Of a DNA stretch of 64,000 bases, positions 17,233-25,171 are shown piece after piece. The notes beneath the pieces are model-generated. The model had not been told where the DNA came from. It did not search any database and worked only from the letters and a program-made list of their open reading frames with translations. The first letter of the stretch is position 1; each line of letters starts with the position of its first letter. Location: assembly GCF_000711215.1 (NCBI RefSeq), contig NZ_JOMF01000005.1, positions 186,001-250,000 of the forward strand, in the 5' to 3' direction. A program made the position numbers and the translations under genes. Source of the stretch: Methanomicrobium mobile BP. Its GTDB lineage: Archaea > Halobacteriota > Methanomicrobia > Methanomicrobiales > Methanomicrobiaceae.

Positions 17233-18180
17233 TTATTCAAAAATAGAGAACGGAATGTTTCCCGCTCCGAGTTCGGTGCGGATATCAAGCCCTTTTTCCA
17301 CGGCATGACCTATGAGATTCATGCCGCTGTATGCGATGATTGAGGTCCTGTAGGGGTCGGCTCTGACATTGTAGATTCCCGATCCGGTTGCAATCGGGAA
17401 CATGAACCCGTATTCCTTCATTGCGTCGGCTATGTTGTTTACGGTCGGCACCGCGGCGTCGGGGACTTCTCTGACGATTGCGAGGACGACGCCGTTTCCT
17501 GTCTTTATGACCTTATCTATCGATGTGTGACCTGCGTTTATGAACAGAATGAGCGGGTCGACCGTGGTTCCGCGGTATCCTATAAGATTGACGAATCCCG
17601 TCGGTTTTCGGTCGGCGACCGCCATGGTGCCGCCGAACGTCATCTTTATGGGAATGCCGTGATTCTGGAGAATGCCGTCCATCGTGATGTTGCAGACCGT
17701 GATTATTCCCGTCTGCCCTTCGGGAATGCGTGGATCGTCGTCGATTATCTTATACGACGAAAAAAAGCTGATTTTTTCGTTGATGACCTCGTCAAAAGCC
17801 CTGATTGCGTCATCGACCTGCGATTCCGGAAGACATGAGAGGTTGTAGGCGACATTGCCTTTTCCCGTTTCGGGGTTAAAATTGCTCTTGAACGCCAGAC
17901 GTTCGAGTTTTGAGATGACATATCCTATTCTTTCGTCGACGAGTGCCCTTTCCGTCTCGGCAATTCCCGCAGATGTCAGAACGCGACCGTGATTGCCGAT
18001 TTTTTTCGTGAATCCCATCTCGTCGAGGTAGCTGAGGTAATACTGGACTGCCCTGTCGGTAAGGGTGAATCCGTGCTCGGACATAAGCTCGGAGAGACGT
18101 TTTGCACCTATGGGTTCCTGATGCTCCTTCAGGATTCTCAGGATTTCAACGCATTTTCTTTCCGATCTGATAAAGCTCAT
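17233..18180 (-). CDS. nrpRI: NrpR-type transcriptional repressor with winged helix (NrpRI-like)
   Basis: 315 residues. Residues 1-70 form a winged helix (RKCVEILRILKEHQEPIGAKRLSELMSEHGFTLTDRAVQYYL), followed by one NrpR domain (GNVAYNLSCLPESQVDDAIRAF, then DPRIPEGQTGIITVCNITMDGILQNHGIPI and AVEKGLDI). The family represses nitrogen assimilation genes when nitrogen is sufficient and is released by 2-oxoglutarate. A TATA-like AATATTTAATA (about 18219-18229, minus strand) and AGGTTGAG precede the ATG. It lies between nrpRII and glnA, the expected target. Confidence 0.9.
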   Translation of the reverse strand: MSFIRSERKCVEILRILKEHQEPIGAKRLSELMSEHGFTLTDRAVQYYLSYLDEMGFTKKIGNHGRVLTSAGIAETERALVDERIGYVISKLERLAFKSNFNPETGKGNVAYNLSCLPESQVDDAIRAFDEVINEKISFFSSYKIIDDDPRIPEGQTGIITVCNITMDGILQNHGIPIKMTFGGTMAVADRKPTGFVNLIGYRGTTVDPLILFINAGHTSIDKVIKTGNGVVLAIVREVPDAAVPTVNNIADAMKEYGFMFPIATGSGIYNVRADPYRTSIIAYSGMNLIGHAVEKGLDIRTELGAGNIPFSIFE

Positions 18181-18364
18181 CTTTACTCAACCTTTGGGAT
18201 ATGTCACAATTGCAGTTATTAAATATTGTATCAGTTTCCGTATAATAACTTCTGTTCGTCCCGAATATAAATCGGCAACGGCGAATGGAGAATATGAAAA
18301 GATCGTTGATTTGGATTCTGCAAATGTATCAAAAGAATCTAATGACTCAAAAAAATTGGATAGT

Positions 18365-18388
18365 ATCAATATCTTGTGAGATATTGAT
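18365..18388 (-). terminator. Perfect 10-bp hairpin spanning the glnA stop codon
   Basis: ATCAATATCT (18365-18374) and AGATATTGAT (18379-18388) are perfect inverted repeats with a four-base loop. The stem contains the last codons and TGA stop of glnA (stop at 18366-18368). Downstream on the minus strand the RNA continues with a U-rich AATTTTTTT. It may be a terminator or 3'-end stabiliser. Confidence 0.6.
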
Positions 18389-19721
18389 CGATTTCCCACT
18401 GGTGGACCGTGGTTCTGAAAGCATCCCACTCAATCTTTGCCATGCTGTCTATGCTGTTAACGACATGCTCCCCGAAGAGATTGCAGATGAGGCTGTCCTC
18501 AACGAAGTATTTGTTTGCGGTTATGAGGTCGCCCGGGAGTGTGTCGATATGTGCCTCCTCCCTCTGCGCCTCGGTCATTGCAAAGATGTTCTGGTTTGCG
18601 CCCGCCGGCGGCTGCATCTCCTTCTTTATGCCTTCAAGACCGGCGACGAGGATTGCGGCGAATGTCAGATACGGGTTACAGGTCGGGTCGGGGCTTCGAA
18701 GCTCGACACGGGTCGATTTGCCGCGGGGTGCCGGAACGCGGATAAGCGCCGTCCTGTTCGACGCACTCCATGAGATGTAAACCGGCGCCTCGTATCCCGG
18801 GACAAGGCGCTTGTAGGAGTTTACCGTCGGATTTGCGACACGCGTGATTCCCTTTACGTGGCTTAGAACGCCGGCGATGAACTGAAGTGCCGTATCCGAG
18901 AGCTGGAGCGGCGCATTCTCGTCGAAGAATATGTTCTCGCCGTTCTTGAAGAGCGAGCAGTTGGTGTGCATTCCGCTTCCGTTAATGCCGTAGACGGGCT
19001 TTGCCATGAAGGTCGCGTTCATGCCGTTTGCAAGCGCAATCGTCTTCGTGACGAACCTGAACGTGACGACATTGTCCGCCATCTCAAGCGCATTTCCGTA
19101 TTTGAAATCGATCTCGTGCTGGGATTTCGCGACCTCGTGGTGCGATGCCTCGACAACGAAGCCCATATCGGTCAGCGCAATGACGATGTCGCGGCGCACG
19201 TCCTCGGCACGGTCGGTAGGCGCCAGATCGAAGTATCCGCCGTGATCCTTGAACTCAAGACTCGGTTCGCCGTCGACCATCCTGAAGAGGAAGAATTCGA
19301 GTTCCGGACCCGTATTGAATGTGTATCCCATCTCTTCCGCCTCTTTCATGGCTTTCTTGAGGATATATCGCGGGTCGCCCTCGAAGGGGGTGCCGTTGGG
19401 CTTGTAGACGTCGCAGATAAAACGGGCTTCTTTGACATTGCCGTTCTGTTTCCACGGGAGCAGTGCGTATGTCGCGATATCGGGTCTTAAGACCATATCG
19501 GACTCTTCTATACGCGAAAAGCCCTCGATTGACGATCCGTCGAAGGAGATGCCGTCTGTCAACGCTTTCTCCGCCTGAATCTGCGGGATGGCGACGTTTT
19601 TGATCTGTCCCTGGATATCGGAGAACTGAAGGCGGATGAACTTTACGTTGTCGGCTTCGATTCTTTTGAGCATGTCCGAGATCTCTTTCTCGGTGTAGCC
19701 TGTCTTTGAGACTGCTTTCAT
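18366..19721 (-). CDS. glnA: Glutamine synthetase, type I
   Basis: 451 residues, the usual length of a GSI subunit. Motifs are DGSSIEGFSRIEESDMVLRPD, the catalytic GPELEFFLF, GINGSGMHTNCSLF, NPTVNSYKRLVPGYEAPVYI and the ATP-site RVPAPRGKSTRVELRSPDPTCNPYLTFAAIL, in the expected order. The bacterial adenylylation tyrosine motif is not obvious. It assimilates ammonium into glutamine in the cytoplasm. CTATAAATA (complement, around 19744-19752) is about 27 bases before the ATG with no Shine-Dalgarno sequence, so the mRNA is probably leaderless. The NrpR pair next to it is the likely regulator. Confidence 0.98.
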   Translation of the reverse strand: MKAVSKTGYTEKEISDMLKRIEADNVKFIRLQFSDIQGQIKNVAIPQIQAEKALTDGISFDGSSIEGFSRIEESDMVLRPDIATYALLPWKQNGNVKEARFICDVYKPNGTPFEGDPRYILKKAMKEAEEMGYTFNTGPELEFFLFRMVDGEPSLEFKDHGGYFDLAPTDRAEDVRRDIVIALTDMGFVVEASHHEVAKSQHEIDFKYGNALEMADNVVTFRFVTKTIALANGMNATFMAKPVYGINGSGMHTNCSLFKNGENIFFDENAPLQLSDTALQFIAGVLSHVKGITRVANPTVNSYKRLVPGYEAPVYISWSASNRTALIRVPAPRGKSTRVELRSPDPTCNPYLTFAAILVAGLEGIKKEMQPPAGANQNIFAMTEAQREEAHIDTLPGDLITANKYFVEDSLICNLFGEHVVNSIDSMAKIEWDAFRTTVHQWEIDQYLTRY

Positions 19722-19876
19722 AATAACAGGTTGCGGGGTGTGTTATTTATAGATATGCGCATTTTCAATATTCTTACGACATAATCTATAGATTAATATA
19801 TAGATAATCTCCGCGGAAAATGCGTGTTTTTGCCGGCGGCATAGTACATCGGATCGGGCGTGTCAGAAAAGTCGCG

Positions 19877-20983
19877 TCAATCCCGCCGATTTGCAGGGTC
19901 GGCACGTGGTGCCGCGTTCGTGCCCTCATCCGTCTCCGCATCCGCAGCATGATCCTCATTCGGATCCTGATCCTGCGTCATAATGCCGTAGTTTATCGCC
20001 GATTCGCAAATTACGCCCGTATACTCTCCTATCTTCTTCAGATTGTCGATAATGTATGCGATTGAGATTATTCCCGCGGTCTGACCGCCGGCGGACTCGA
20101 TGAGCTGCTTGCTCGATTCGTCACAGTGCCGGTAGTATTTGCCGATTCTCTCATAGATCCGCTGAGATTGCGTCACGTTGCGGTTGCAGAAGGAGTCCAC
20201 ACCCGCTTTGAAGATCTCCATGGCTTCGGCGGCAAGATTCTGGAAGATCTCGCTTGTCTTCTTCTCCGTCGAGAGAAAAATCATGCTGCGGACGTTCTCC
20301 GCTATCTGCACCACCTGATCGCCTGTTCGTTCGATGACGCGGGCTATCTGCATGTAGTGAAGAGCGGTCTCGACATTCATGCCCATCTCGTGCGAAAGCG
20401 AGACATTTCGGAGGAGAAGGTTGTATTGCCGCGATATCAGCCAGTAGAGTTTGTTTACGTCGCGGTCGCGGAATATCACATCTTCGGCAAGCTCCCTGTC
20501 CTTAGTTTTGAGCGCGTATATGGCGTCGTTAAGCATTCCCTCAATGATTACATGCATTCTCGAGATTACGTTCTCAAACGGCATCTCCCCCGGGTTTAAG
20601 AGATCCTTTATCGTCATGCTCTTCTCGGTCTCCTCGGAGACTTCCTGACCGATGGATGCCTGAATAAACATTCTGACGGCTTTGTGAGCGAATGAGGGTA
20701 TCCTCGACGGCGTCGTTATCTTTATCGTGTTAAATCCGGTTACGTAGGCGGCAATAAGGAGGCGGTAGAGATATTCGCAGTCGTAGATATCTTTTAAATC
20801 GATTATTTTGACGCGTTCGGCAACCTTTCCGTGTATATGCGGGGTAATCGTAAGCGATCCGTCGGGCTGGCTGATAAGCCCCAGAGGATCGTTCTTTTCT
20901 ATTTTCGATGCCTTTACCCAGTCCTTTGGCAGCGATATTATATATGAGGCTCCGCCCGTCTTCTGAACTTTTCGTATCTCCAT
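19877..20983 (-). CDS. phoU: Phosphate uptake regulator-like protein (AbrB/SpoVT-like N-terminus plus PhoU domains)
   Basis: 368 residues from the ATG at 20983, which follows GTGGGAGCA. The first 45 residues (EIRKVQKTGGASYIISLPKDWVKASKIEKNDPLGLI) are an AbrB/SpoVT-like DNA-binding swap hairpin; the rest is two PhoU three-helix bundles (for instance ALHYMQIARVIERTGDQVVQIAENVRSMI). This is the archaeal PhoU-like regulator architecture. The frame remains open to 21097, but the extra 38 residues lie in the promoter. The C-terminal tail is low-complexity and acidic. No pst genes are visible nearby. Confidence 0.87.
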   Translation of the reverse strand: MEIRKVQKTGGASYIISLPKDWVKASKIEKNDPLGLISQPDGSLTITPHIHGKVAERVKIIDLKDIYDCEYLYRLLIAAYVTGFNTIKITTPSRIPSFAHKAVRMFIQASIGQEVSEETEKSMTIKDLLNPGEMPFENVISRMHVIIEGMLNDAIYALKTKDRELAEDVIFRDRDVNKLYWLISRQYNLLLRNVSLSHEMGMNVETALHYMQIARVIERTGDQVVQIAENVRSMIFLSTEKKTSEIFQNLAAEAMEIFKAGVDSFCNRNVTQSQRIYERIGKYYRHCDESSKQLIESAGGQTAGIISIAYIIDNLKKIGEYTGVICESAINYGIMTQDQDPNEDHAADAETDEGTNAAPRADPANRRD

Positions 20984-21066
20984 TGCTCCCACTTCCGCAG
21001 AAAAATAGCGCTTACTTATTGGATATATATTTGTTATATATTCTATATAGTTTTCGTCGGCGGCGG

Positions 21067-21107
21067 CATTACAGTAATGACATTGAAATGGCGACATTAC
21101 AGTAATG
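21067..21107 (-). promoter_or_regulatory. Duplicated palindrome upstream of the PhoU-like gene
   Basis: Two copies of the palindrome CATTACAGTAATG at 21067-21079 and 21095-21107, within a 20-bp direct repeat (CATTACAGTAATGACATTGA) repeated every 28 bp. They lie 85-125 bases upstream of the ATG at 20983, above an AT-rich TATA region (about 21020-21048). Their position suggests an activator or autoregulatory operator. Confidence 0.6.
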
Positions 21108-21232
21108 ACATTGAAGTGACATCATAGAGATATTGCCTCATGCGATGAATCGACTGCTACTTAAGCCATTGCCATGCATTTTGCATAATTTTTGCACTAT
21201 TTTGGCATTCTGTAAGTGCGGCTAAAAAGGGT

Positions 21233-21736
21233 TTAAATTATAAAAACGGCGGCTGCGACCGTCGTTGTCCATTCGCCGTCCGCGGGGACAATCGCCGATT
21301 CCGCGATATTCATGGTCTTGGCGGGAACCTTGTCGGAGACGCCGGCATACATATCCTTTGCAATCATCTCGGCATAAGCGCCCGCCTCTTCCTTTGACTC
21401 CTCGTATGCGTGATATTCGGCGAAATATCCCCAGTCCGTCTCGGGATCCTGCGGTATTGCCATGCCGACTGCGGATGTAATCCTCGCCCCGGGTTCGTTG
21501 GACGAGAGGCGCGAGATAACGGTAAAGACAATGCTTCCCGGCATCAGCTCGCTCAAACCTTCCTGTCTGGAAACAATCCGGCATTTCGGCGGGAGTATGG
21601 AACTGACTTCGACAAGGTTATAGCAATGGATGGATGCTTTTCTCAGCGCCATCTCAAAGGACGTCAGTCTGTCTTTGTGTGCCCCCGATCCTGAAGTAAA
21701 GAAGACTTTTTTCGGTACTAATGCGGATGATACCAA
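21233..21736 (-). CDS. pdaD: Pyruvoyl-dependent arginine decarboxylase
   Basis: About 167 residues. This enzyme makes agmatine from arginine, the first step of archaeal polyamine synthesis; it self-cleaves at a Ser-Ser bond to make its pyruvoyl group. The cleavage motif is present as NLVEVSSILPP near residue 45. GARITSAVGMAIPQDPE and the glutamate in WGYFAEYHAYEES are also typical. I prefer the TTG at 21736, five bases after AGGTGA, over the GTG at 21745 that would sit on that Shine-Dalgarno sequence. It is divergent from an aminotransferase, with a 34-bp duplicated sequence between. Confidence 0.93.
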   Translation of the reverse strand: MVSSALVPKKVFFTSGSGAHKDRLTSFEMALRKASIHCYNLVEVSSILPPKCRIVSRQEGLSELMPGSIVFTVISRLSSNEPGARITSAVGMAIPQDPETDWGYFAEYHAYEESKEEAGAYAEMIAKDMYAGVSDKVPAKTMNIAESAIVPADGEWTTTVAAAVFII

Positions 21737-21753
21737 TACTGTCACCTGAATGT

Positions 21754-21819
21754 GTCTATTTGGTTTGTATTTCGTTGCCTTAATGTAGTCTATCTGGTTT
21801 GTATTCTGTTGCCTTAATG
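21754..21819. repeat. 34-bp-period direct duplication in the pdaD upstream region
   Basis: A 32-base sequence beginning GTCTATTTGGTTTGTATT and ending GTTGCCTTAATG at 21754-21785 is repeated at 21788-21819 with about three differences. It lies immediately upstream of pdaD in its divergent promoter region. It could be paired binding sites or a recent duplication. Confidence 0.85.
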
Positions 21820-21956
21820 GTAATGAATCATGAGATTGGGTAACGGGATTTAGGGTGGGATTCGTGGCGGGATTCGGGTCAATAAATTCTTACGCGTAAC
21901 GGCGATTCTGAATTCATTTCGGATAAATATATCTCTCAAAGCGTCGAAAAATATTT

Positions 21957-23138
21957 ATGAAATACGGATTTTCACAGAGGATAATGAAGACGCCGAAGTC
22001 TTTCATAAGAGAAATCCTGAAGGTCACTCAAAGACCCGAAGTCATATCTTTTGCCGGCGGTCTTCCCAATCCTGCGTTAATCGATACTACAGGTATCGGA
22101 AAAGCGGCTGAAAAAGTTATACGCGAGGACGGTGCCAATGTCCTGCAGTATTCCACGACGGAAGGCTACCTTCCGCTCCGCGAGTTCATCGCCGACCGCT
22201 ACAATAAGCGCTACGGTCTCAGTGTCACGCCCAACGAGATACTGATTACCAACGGGTCGCAGCAGTCTCTTGACCTGCTCGGTAAGATACTCATCGACAA
22301 GGACGATGCCGTTTTACTCGAGAGACCCGGATACCTCGGTGCAATCCAGTCATTTTCACTTTACGGACCGGAGTTTGTCTCCGTCGACCTCGAAGACGAC
22401 GGTCCCGACACGGAACAGCTTGCACAGATTGTCGAACAGGAATGCCCGAAGTTCTTCTACGGCATCCCGAACTCGCAGAATCCGTCGGGTATCACATACA
22501 CGACCGAGAAGCGAAAAGCGGTTGCAAAGATACTCGACGATGCCGATACAATATTCATCGAGGATGACGCATACGGCGAACTTAAGTTCACGGACGAGGT
22601 GCTTGCGCCGGTAAAGAAGTACATGCCCGACTACGGCGTCATGACGGGTTCGTTCTCGAAGATAGTCGCGCCCGGCATGAGAATGGGCTGGGTCTGCGCA
22701 CCCGAGGAGATCATCGACAAGGTTGCGACCGCAAAGCAGGCATCCGATCTTCACTCGAATTATCTCTCGCAGAGAATCATCTCGCAGTATCTTGCCGACA
22801 ACGACATTGACGCCAAGATAGCGAATATCTGCGCCGTTTACAAAGAGAGATGCGATCTCATGGTAAAGCTGATGGACGAGCTTTTCCCGCCGACGATAAA
22901 GCACACGTATCCGAAGGGCGGAATGTTCGTCTGGCTGACGCTGACCAAGGGCATGTCCTCGATGAAGCTCTTCGAACTTGCCATGGAGCAGAATCTTGCG
23001 GTCTTACCCGGCAATCCGTTCTACTTCGACGGCGGCGGAGACAATACTGCGAGGATCAACTTCTCGAATGCCTCGCCGGAGAACATTCAGAAGGGTATCG
23101 AGATTCTTGCAAAGATCTTCAACGAGTGGAAAGCGTAA
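21957..23138 (+). CDS. PLP-dependent aminotransferase, class I/II (MocR/LysN-like fold)
   Basis: 393 residues of fold-type I aminotransferase. The cofactor lysine is in MTGSFSKIVAPGMRMGW, with the upstream SAGG-type VISFAGGLPNPALIDT, YSTTEGYLPLREFIADRY, NGSQQSLDLLGKILID and GIPNSQNPSGITYT. These place it in the 2-aminoadipate / aromatic aminotransferase group rather than the aspartate type. Substrate cannot be fixed from sequence. The start is at a TTTATGAAATACGG with no Shine-Dalgarno sequence. It is divergent from pdaD. Confidence 0.9.
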   Translation: MKYGFSQRIMKTPKSFIREILKVTQRPEVISFAGGLPNPALIDTTGIGKAAEKVIREDGANVLQYSTTEGYLPLREFIADRYNKRYGLSVTPNEILITNGSQQSLDLLGKILIDKDDAVLLERPGYLGAIQSFSLYGPEFVSVDLEDDGPDTEQLAQIVEQECPKFFYGIPNSQNPSGITYTTEKRKAVAKILDDADTIFIEDDAYGELKFTDEVLAPVKKYMPDYGVMTGSFSKIVAPGMRMGWVCAPEEIIDKVATAKQASDLHSNYLSQRIISQYLADNDIDAKIANICAVYKERCDLMVKLMDELFPPTIKHTYPKGGMFVWLTLTKGMSSMKLFELAMEQNLAVLPGNPFYFDGGGDNTARINFSNASPENIQKGIEILAKIFNEWKA

Positions 23139-23295
23139 GCACGGATGCGGGAATCACGAACAGATATCCCGAAAACCATACTTTTTTGACTTCTTTTCGT
23201 TTTTCATCGGTTTGATTGAGTATTATTTGTTTTATTTGCATCGGGGAAAAACTCAACTACTTGCATAACATACATATCTGACATATCATTTTTTA

Positions 23296-23315
23296 CAGAT
23301 CCAAATCGGGATCTG
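23296..23315 (+). promoter_or_regulatory. Perfect 7-bp inverted repeat before the panA-like gene
   Basis: CAGATCC (23296-23302), six bases, GGATCTG (23309-23315), ending 22 bases before the ATG at 23338. It is positioned either as an autoregulatory operator of the toxin-antitoxin pair or as a 5'-UTR hairpin just ahead of the Shine-Dalgarno AGGTGGT. Confidence 0.6.
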
Positions 23316-23337
23316 CGTGGAAAAAACAGGTGGTAAA

Positions 23338-24282
23338 ATGACGAATAAAGCCGATATTACGGATACAAGAGATACGATTGGCAATATCCTTGCATATGTT
23401 GCCGGTTCATCTGCGGATTTCGGTCGAACCAAGCTTGTTAAAACGTCATTTTTCGCCGATCTTGTATACTATAACTTATACGGCGAGTTTGTCACCGATG
23501 ACAGATATATCGTTCAGCAGCACGGACCCATGGGTCGCGTTGCCGGTGAACTGACCATGGATAACTCAGGTAACGGTTATATTCACGTATCGGAGCAGTC
23601 GGGAGATTACCTGTGCAAAAAATGCATTCCTGTGGTTTCCAATCCGTCTCTGGAAGGATATTCCGAGCCTGTAAAGAACTCTGTCGAGGGCAGCCGGCTC
23701 TGGATTGAGCCGAAATCCGCAGCCGAAGTCAGTGAGATTACCCATAATCTGAGTATCTGGGATGAAACCAGGATGTTTGGCGAGATCTCTAAGGAGAATT
23801 TCAGGCTAAGTCCCGCCGACTGTGAATATCTGAAGAATAACGGTATTGTCATAGGCGATTTCGGGCGAAAACTCTGTTCCGTAACGAATAACCTGCCCAA
23901 AGTCATTAACGCCGTAGAATACGCCGAGATTGACGATGCATTAACTCAGCTTACAAAGATGTTTCCTGTCGACATGTGGGGAGAATGGGACGACTGTTTC
24001 CTTGCCTGCGCAGATGCGGTCAGAGAAGTCTGCCGCAGCGAAAAATCATCTCCGCTTCTCAAGAAAGTCTGCGAATACGGCGGAGGTATGGCTGTTGCTC
24101 TGGCGTTTGCTCCAAACCTCGATAAATGGGTGACCGGTGTTTTGGATGAGTATACGGTCTTCTTCGATAAGACTTCCTGTGATGCCGCAGGCGCTATGGG
24201 AGAGATCAATGATCTCAATGACTCCGCAAAGGATGCCGTTGATTCCCTGATGACCAAACTCAGAAATAATGTTCTGAATTGA
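23338..24282 (+). CDS. Panacea (DUF4065)-domain protein, probable antitoxin
   Basis: 314 residues from the ATG at 23338, which follows AGGTGGTAAA. The N-terminus resembles the Panacea/SocA-like domain: ILAYVAGSSADFGRTKLVKTSFFADLVYYNLYGEFVTDDRYIVQQHGPMGRVAGEL. A short helical C-terminus follows (LTKMFPVDMWGEWDDCFLACADAV). Panacea domains act as broad antitoxins paired with many toxin folds. The next gene, 21 bases after the stop and on the same strand, looks like a PIN-type nuclease, so I call this the antitoxin of a two-gene module. It is longer than the core domain alone. Confidence 0.7.
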   Translation: MTNKADITDTRDTIGNILAYVAGSSADFGRTKLVKTSFFADLVYYNLYGEFVTDDRYIVQQHGPMGRVAGELTMDNSGNGYIHVSEQSGDYLCKKCIPVVSNPSLEGYSEPVKNSVEGSRLWIEPKSAAEVSEITHNLSIWDETRMFGEISKENFRLSPADCEYLKNNGIVIGDFGRKLCSVTNNLPKVINAVEYAEIDDALTQLTKMFPVDMWGEWDDCFLACADAVREVCRSEKSSPLLKKVCEYGGGMAVALAFAPNLDKWVTGVLDEYTVFFDKTSCDAAGAMGEINDLNDSAKDAVDSLMTKLRNNVLN

Positions 24283-24303
24283 ATATATAGGAGTGACCTT
24301 TTT

Positions 24304-24954
24304 TTGTCATATTTTTTGGACAGCAATGTTATTGCGGGTTTTTATCTCTCCGAAGTTCACAGACTTTCCAATCCTTCCCGTAATGTGTTTAATTCCGGCG
24401 TCAAATGCTGGTGGAGTCAGCGTGTTCATGACGAATGTTTTGGAAGAAATGAGACTTCGGGAGTCTGCGGCAGGGAAACTTACAATGCAAGGAATGAGTT
24501 CAGGAGGCTTATTGCGGAGTTTGACAGGGGAAGTTTTTCAGAATCTTCATTTGAGAATTATCCTCTGATTGGAAATGCTGTCAGGAATCATTTAATTTCG
24601 ACAATCTGTTCGACCTATGAATTGCGGCTTTGGATTGAACAGTTTAAAAGAGATTTTACACAGGTATGCAATTCCAGAAAAAAAGAGATTGATGAGCGCC
24701 TCAATTTGCATATCCGCGAAAAAAGCTATCAGGATATAAAAAAGCTGATCGTTTCCGATATTCGTTTTGAGAATATTGAACTTGATGAGTCCGATCTTGA
24801 GATCTGGCTTGATGCACACGACTTATGTTTAACCGTGAATGAGGAGATTACTTTTATCTCGGATAACAAAAAGCATGTCTCTGCCGCGGCGCATATCATA
24901 ACACAGCATACTTCGATACATGCTGTCCGCGAACTTGAGTCATTCAGGACTTAA
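24304..24954 (+). CDS. PIN-like domain protein, probable toxin
   Basis: 216 residues starting at TTG (24304), 7 bases after AGGAGTGA; there is no earlier ATG. The N-terminus YFLDSNVIAGFYL is the PIN start, with Asp6. Later acidic residues sit where PIN nucleases place them: Glu44 (HDECFG), Asp170/Asp173 (EIWLDAHDLC) and Asp187 (FISDNKKHV). A long helical insert (residues 95-145) is larger than in short VapC toxins. The predicted activity is RNA cleavage, neutralised by the upstream Panacea-like protein. Base composition is more AT-rich than the flanking genes. Confidence 0.65.
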   Translation: MSYFLDSNVIAGFYLSEVHRLSNPSRNVFNSGVKCWWSQRVHDECFGRNETSGVCGRETYNARNEFRRLIAEFDRGSFSESSFENYPLIGNAVRNHLISTICSTYELRLWIEQFKRDFTQVCNSRKKEIDERLNLHIREKSYQDIKKLIVSDIRFENIELDESDLEIWLDAHDLCLTVNEEITFISDNKKHVSAAAHIITQHTSIHAVRELESFRT

Positions 24955-24981
24955 AGCGTCAAAAAAGTCATTTTTCCTGTA

Positions 24982-25030
24982 ATGTTACTATATGTAACAT
25001 GGGCAACAATCATTTGTTACAATATATAAC
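24982..25030. promoter_or_regulatory. GTTAC inverted-repeat cluster downstream of the toxin gene
   Basis: ATGTTAC-N5-GTAACAT is a perfect inverted repeat at 24982-25000. A related TTGTTAC-N5-ATAAC follows at about 25014-25030, and another ATGTTACATTTTGAAAC at about 25043. The cluster lies between the convergent toxin and pycA genes. It may be a bidirectional terminator or binding sites; I cannot tell which. Confidence 0.45.
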
Positions 25031-25171
25031 TTGTATTCGGCACATGTTACATTTTGAAACAATATTGCTACGATAACGGCAATTAAAGGAAAATAGCAAG
25101 AAAAGGGCAATAAAGTAACGAAAAATATAGTCGGGTAAATGTGCTAAAAGTTTTAAATATGATTTGAATCC

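Noticed and set aside
24982-25000. BirA operator near pycA
   Set aside because: ATGTTAC-N5-GTAACAT has the wrong spacer and half-site compared with the operator at 31435, and it lies downstream of both adjacent genes.
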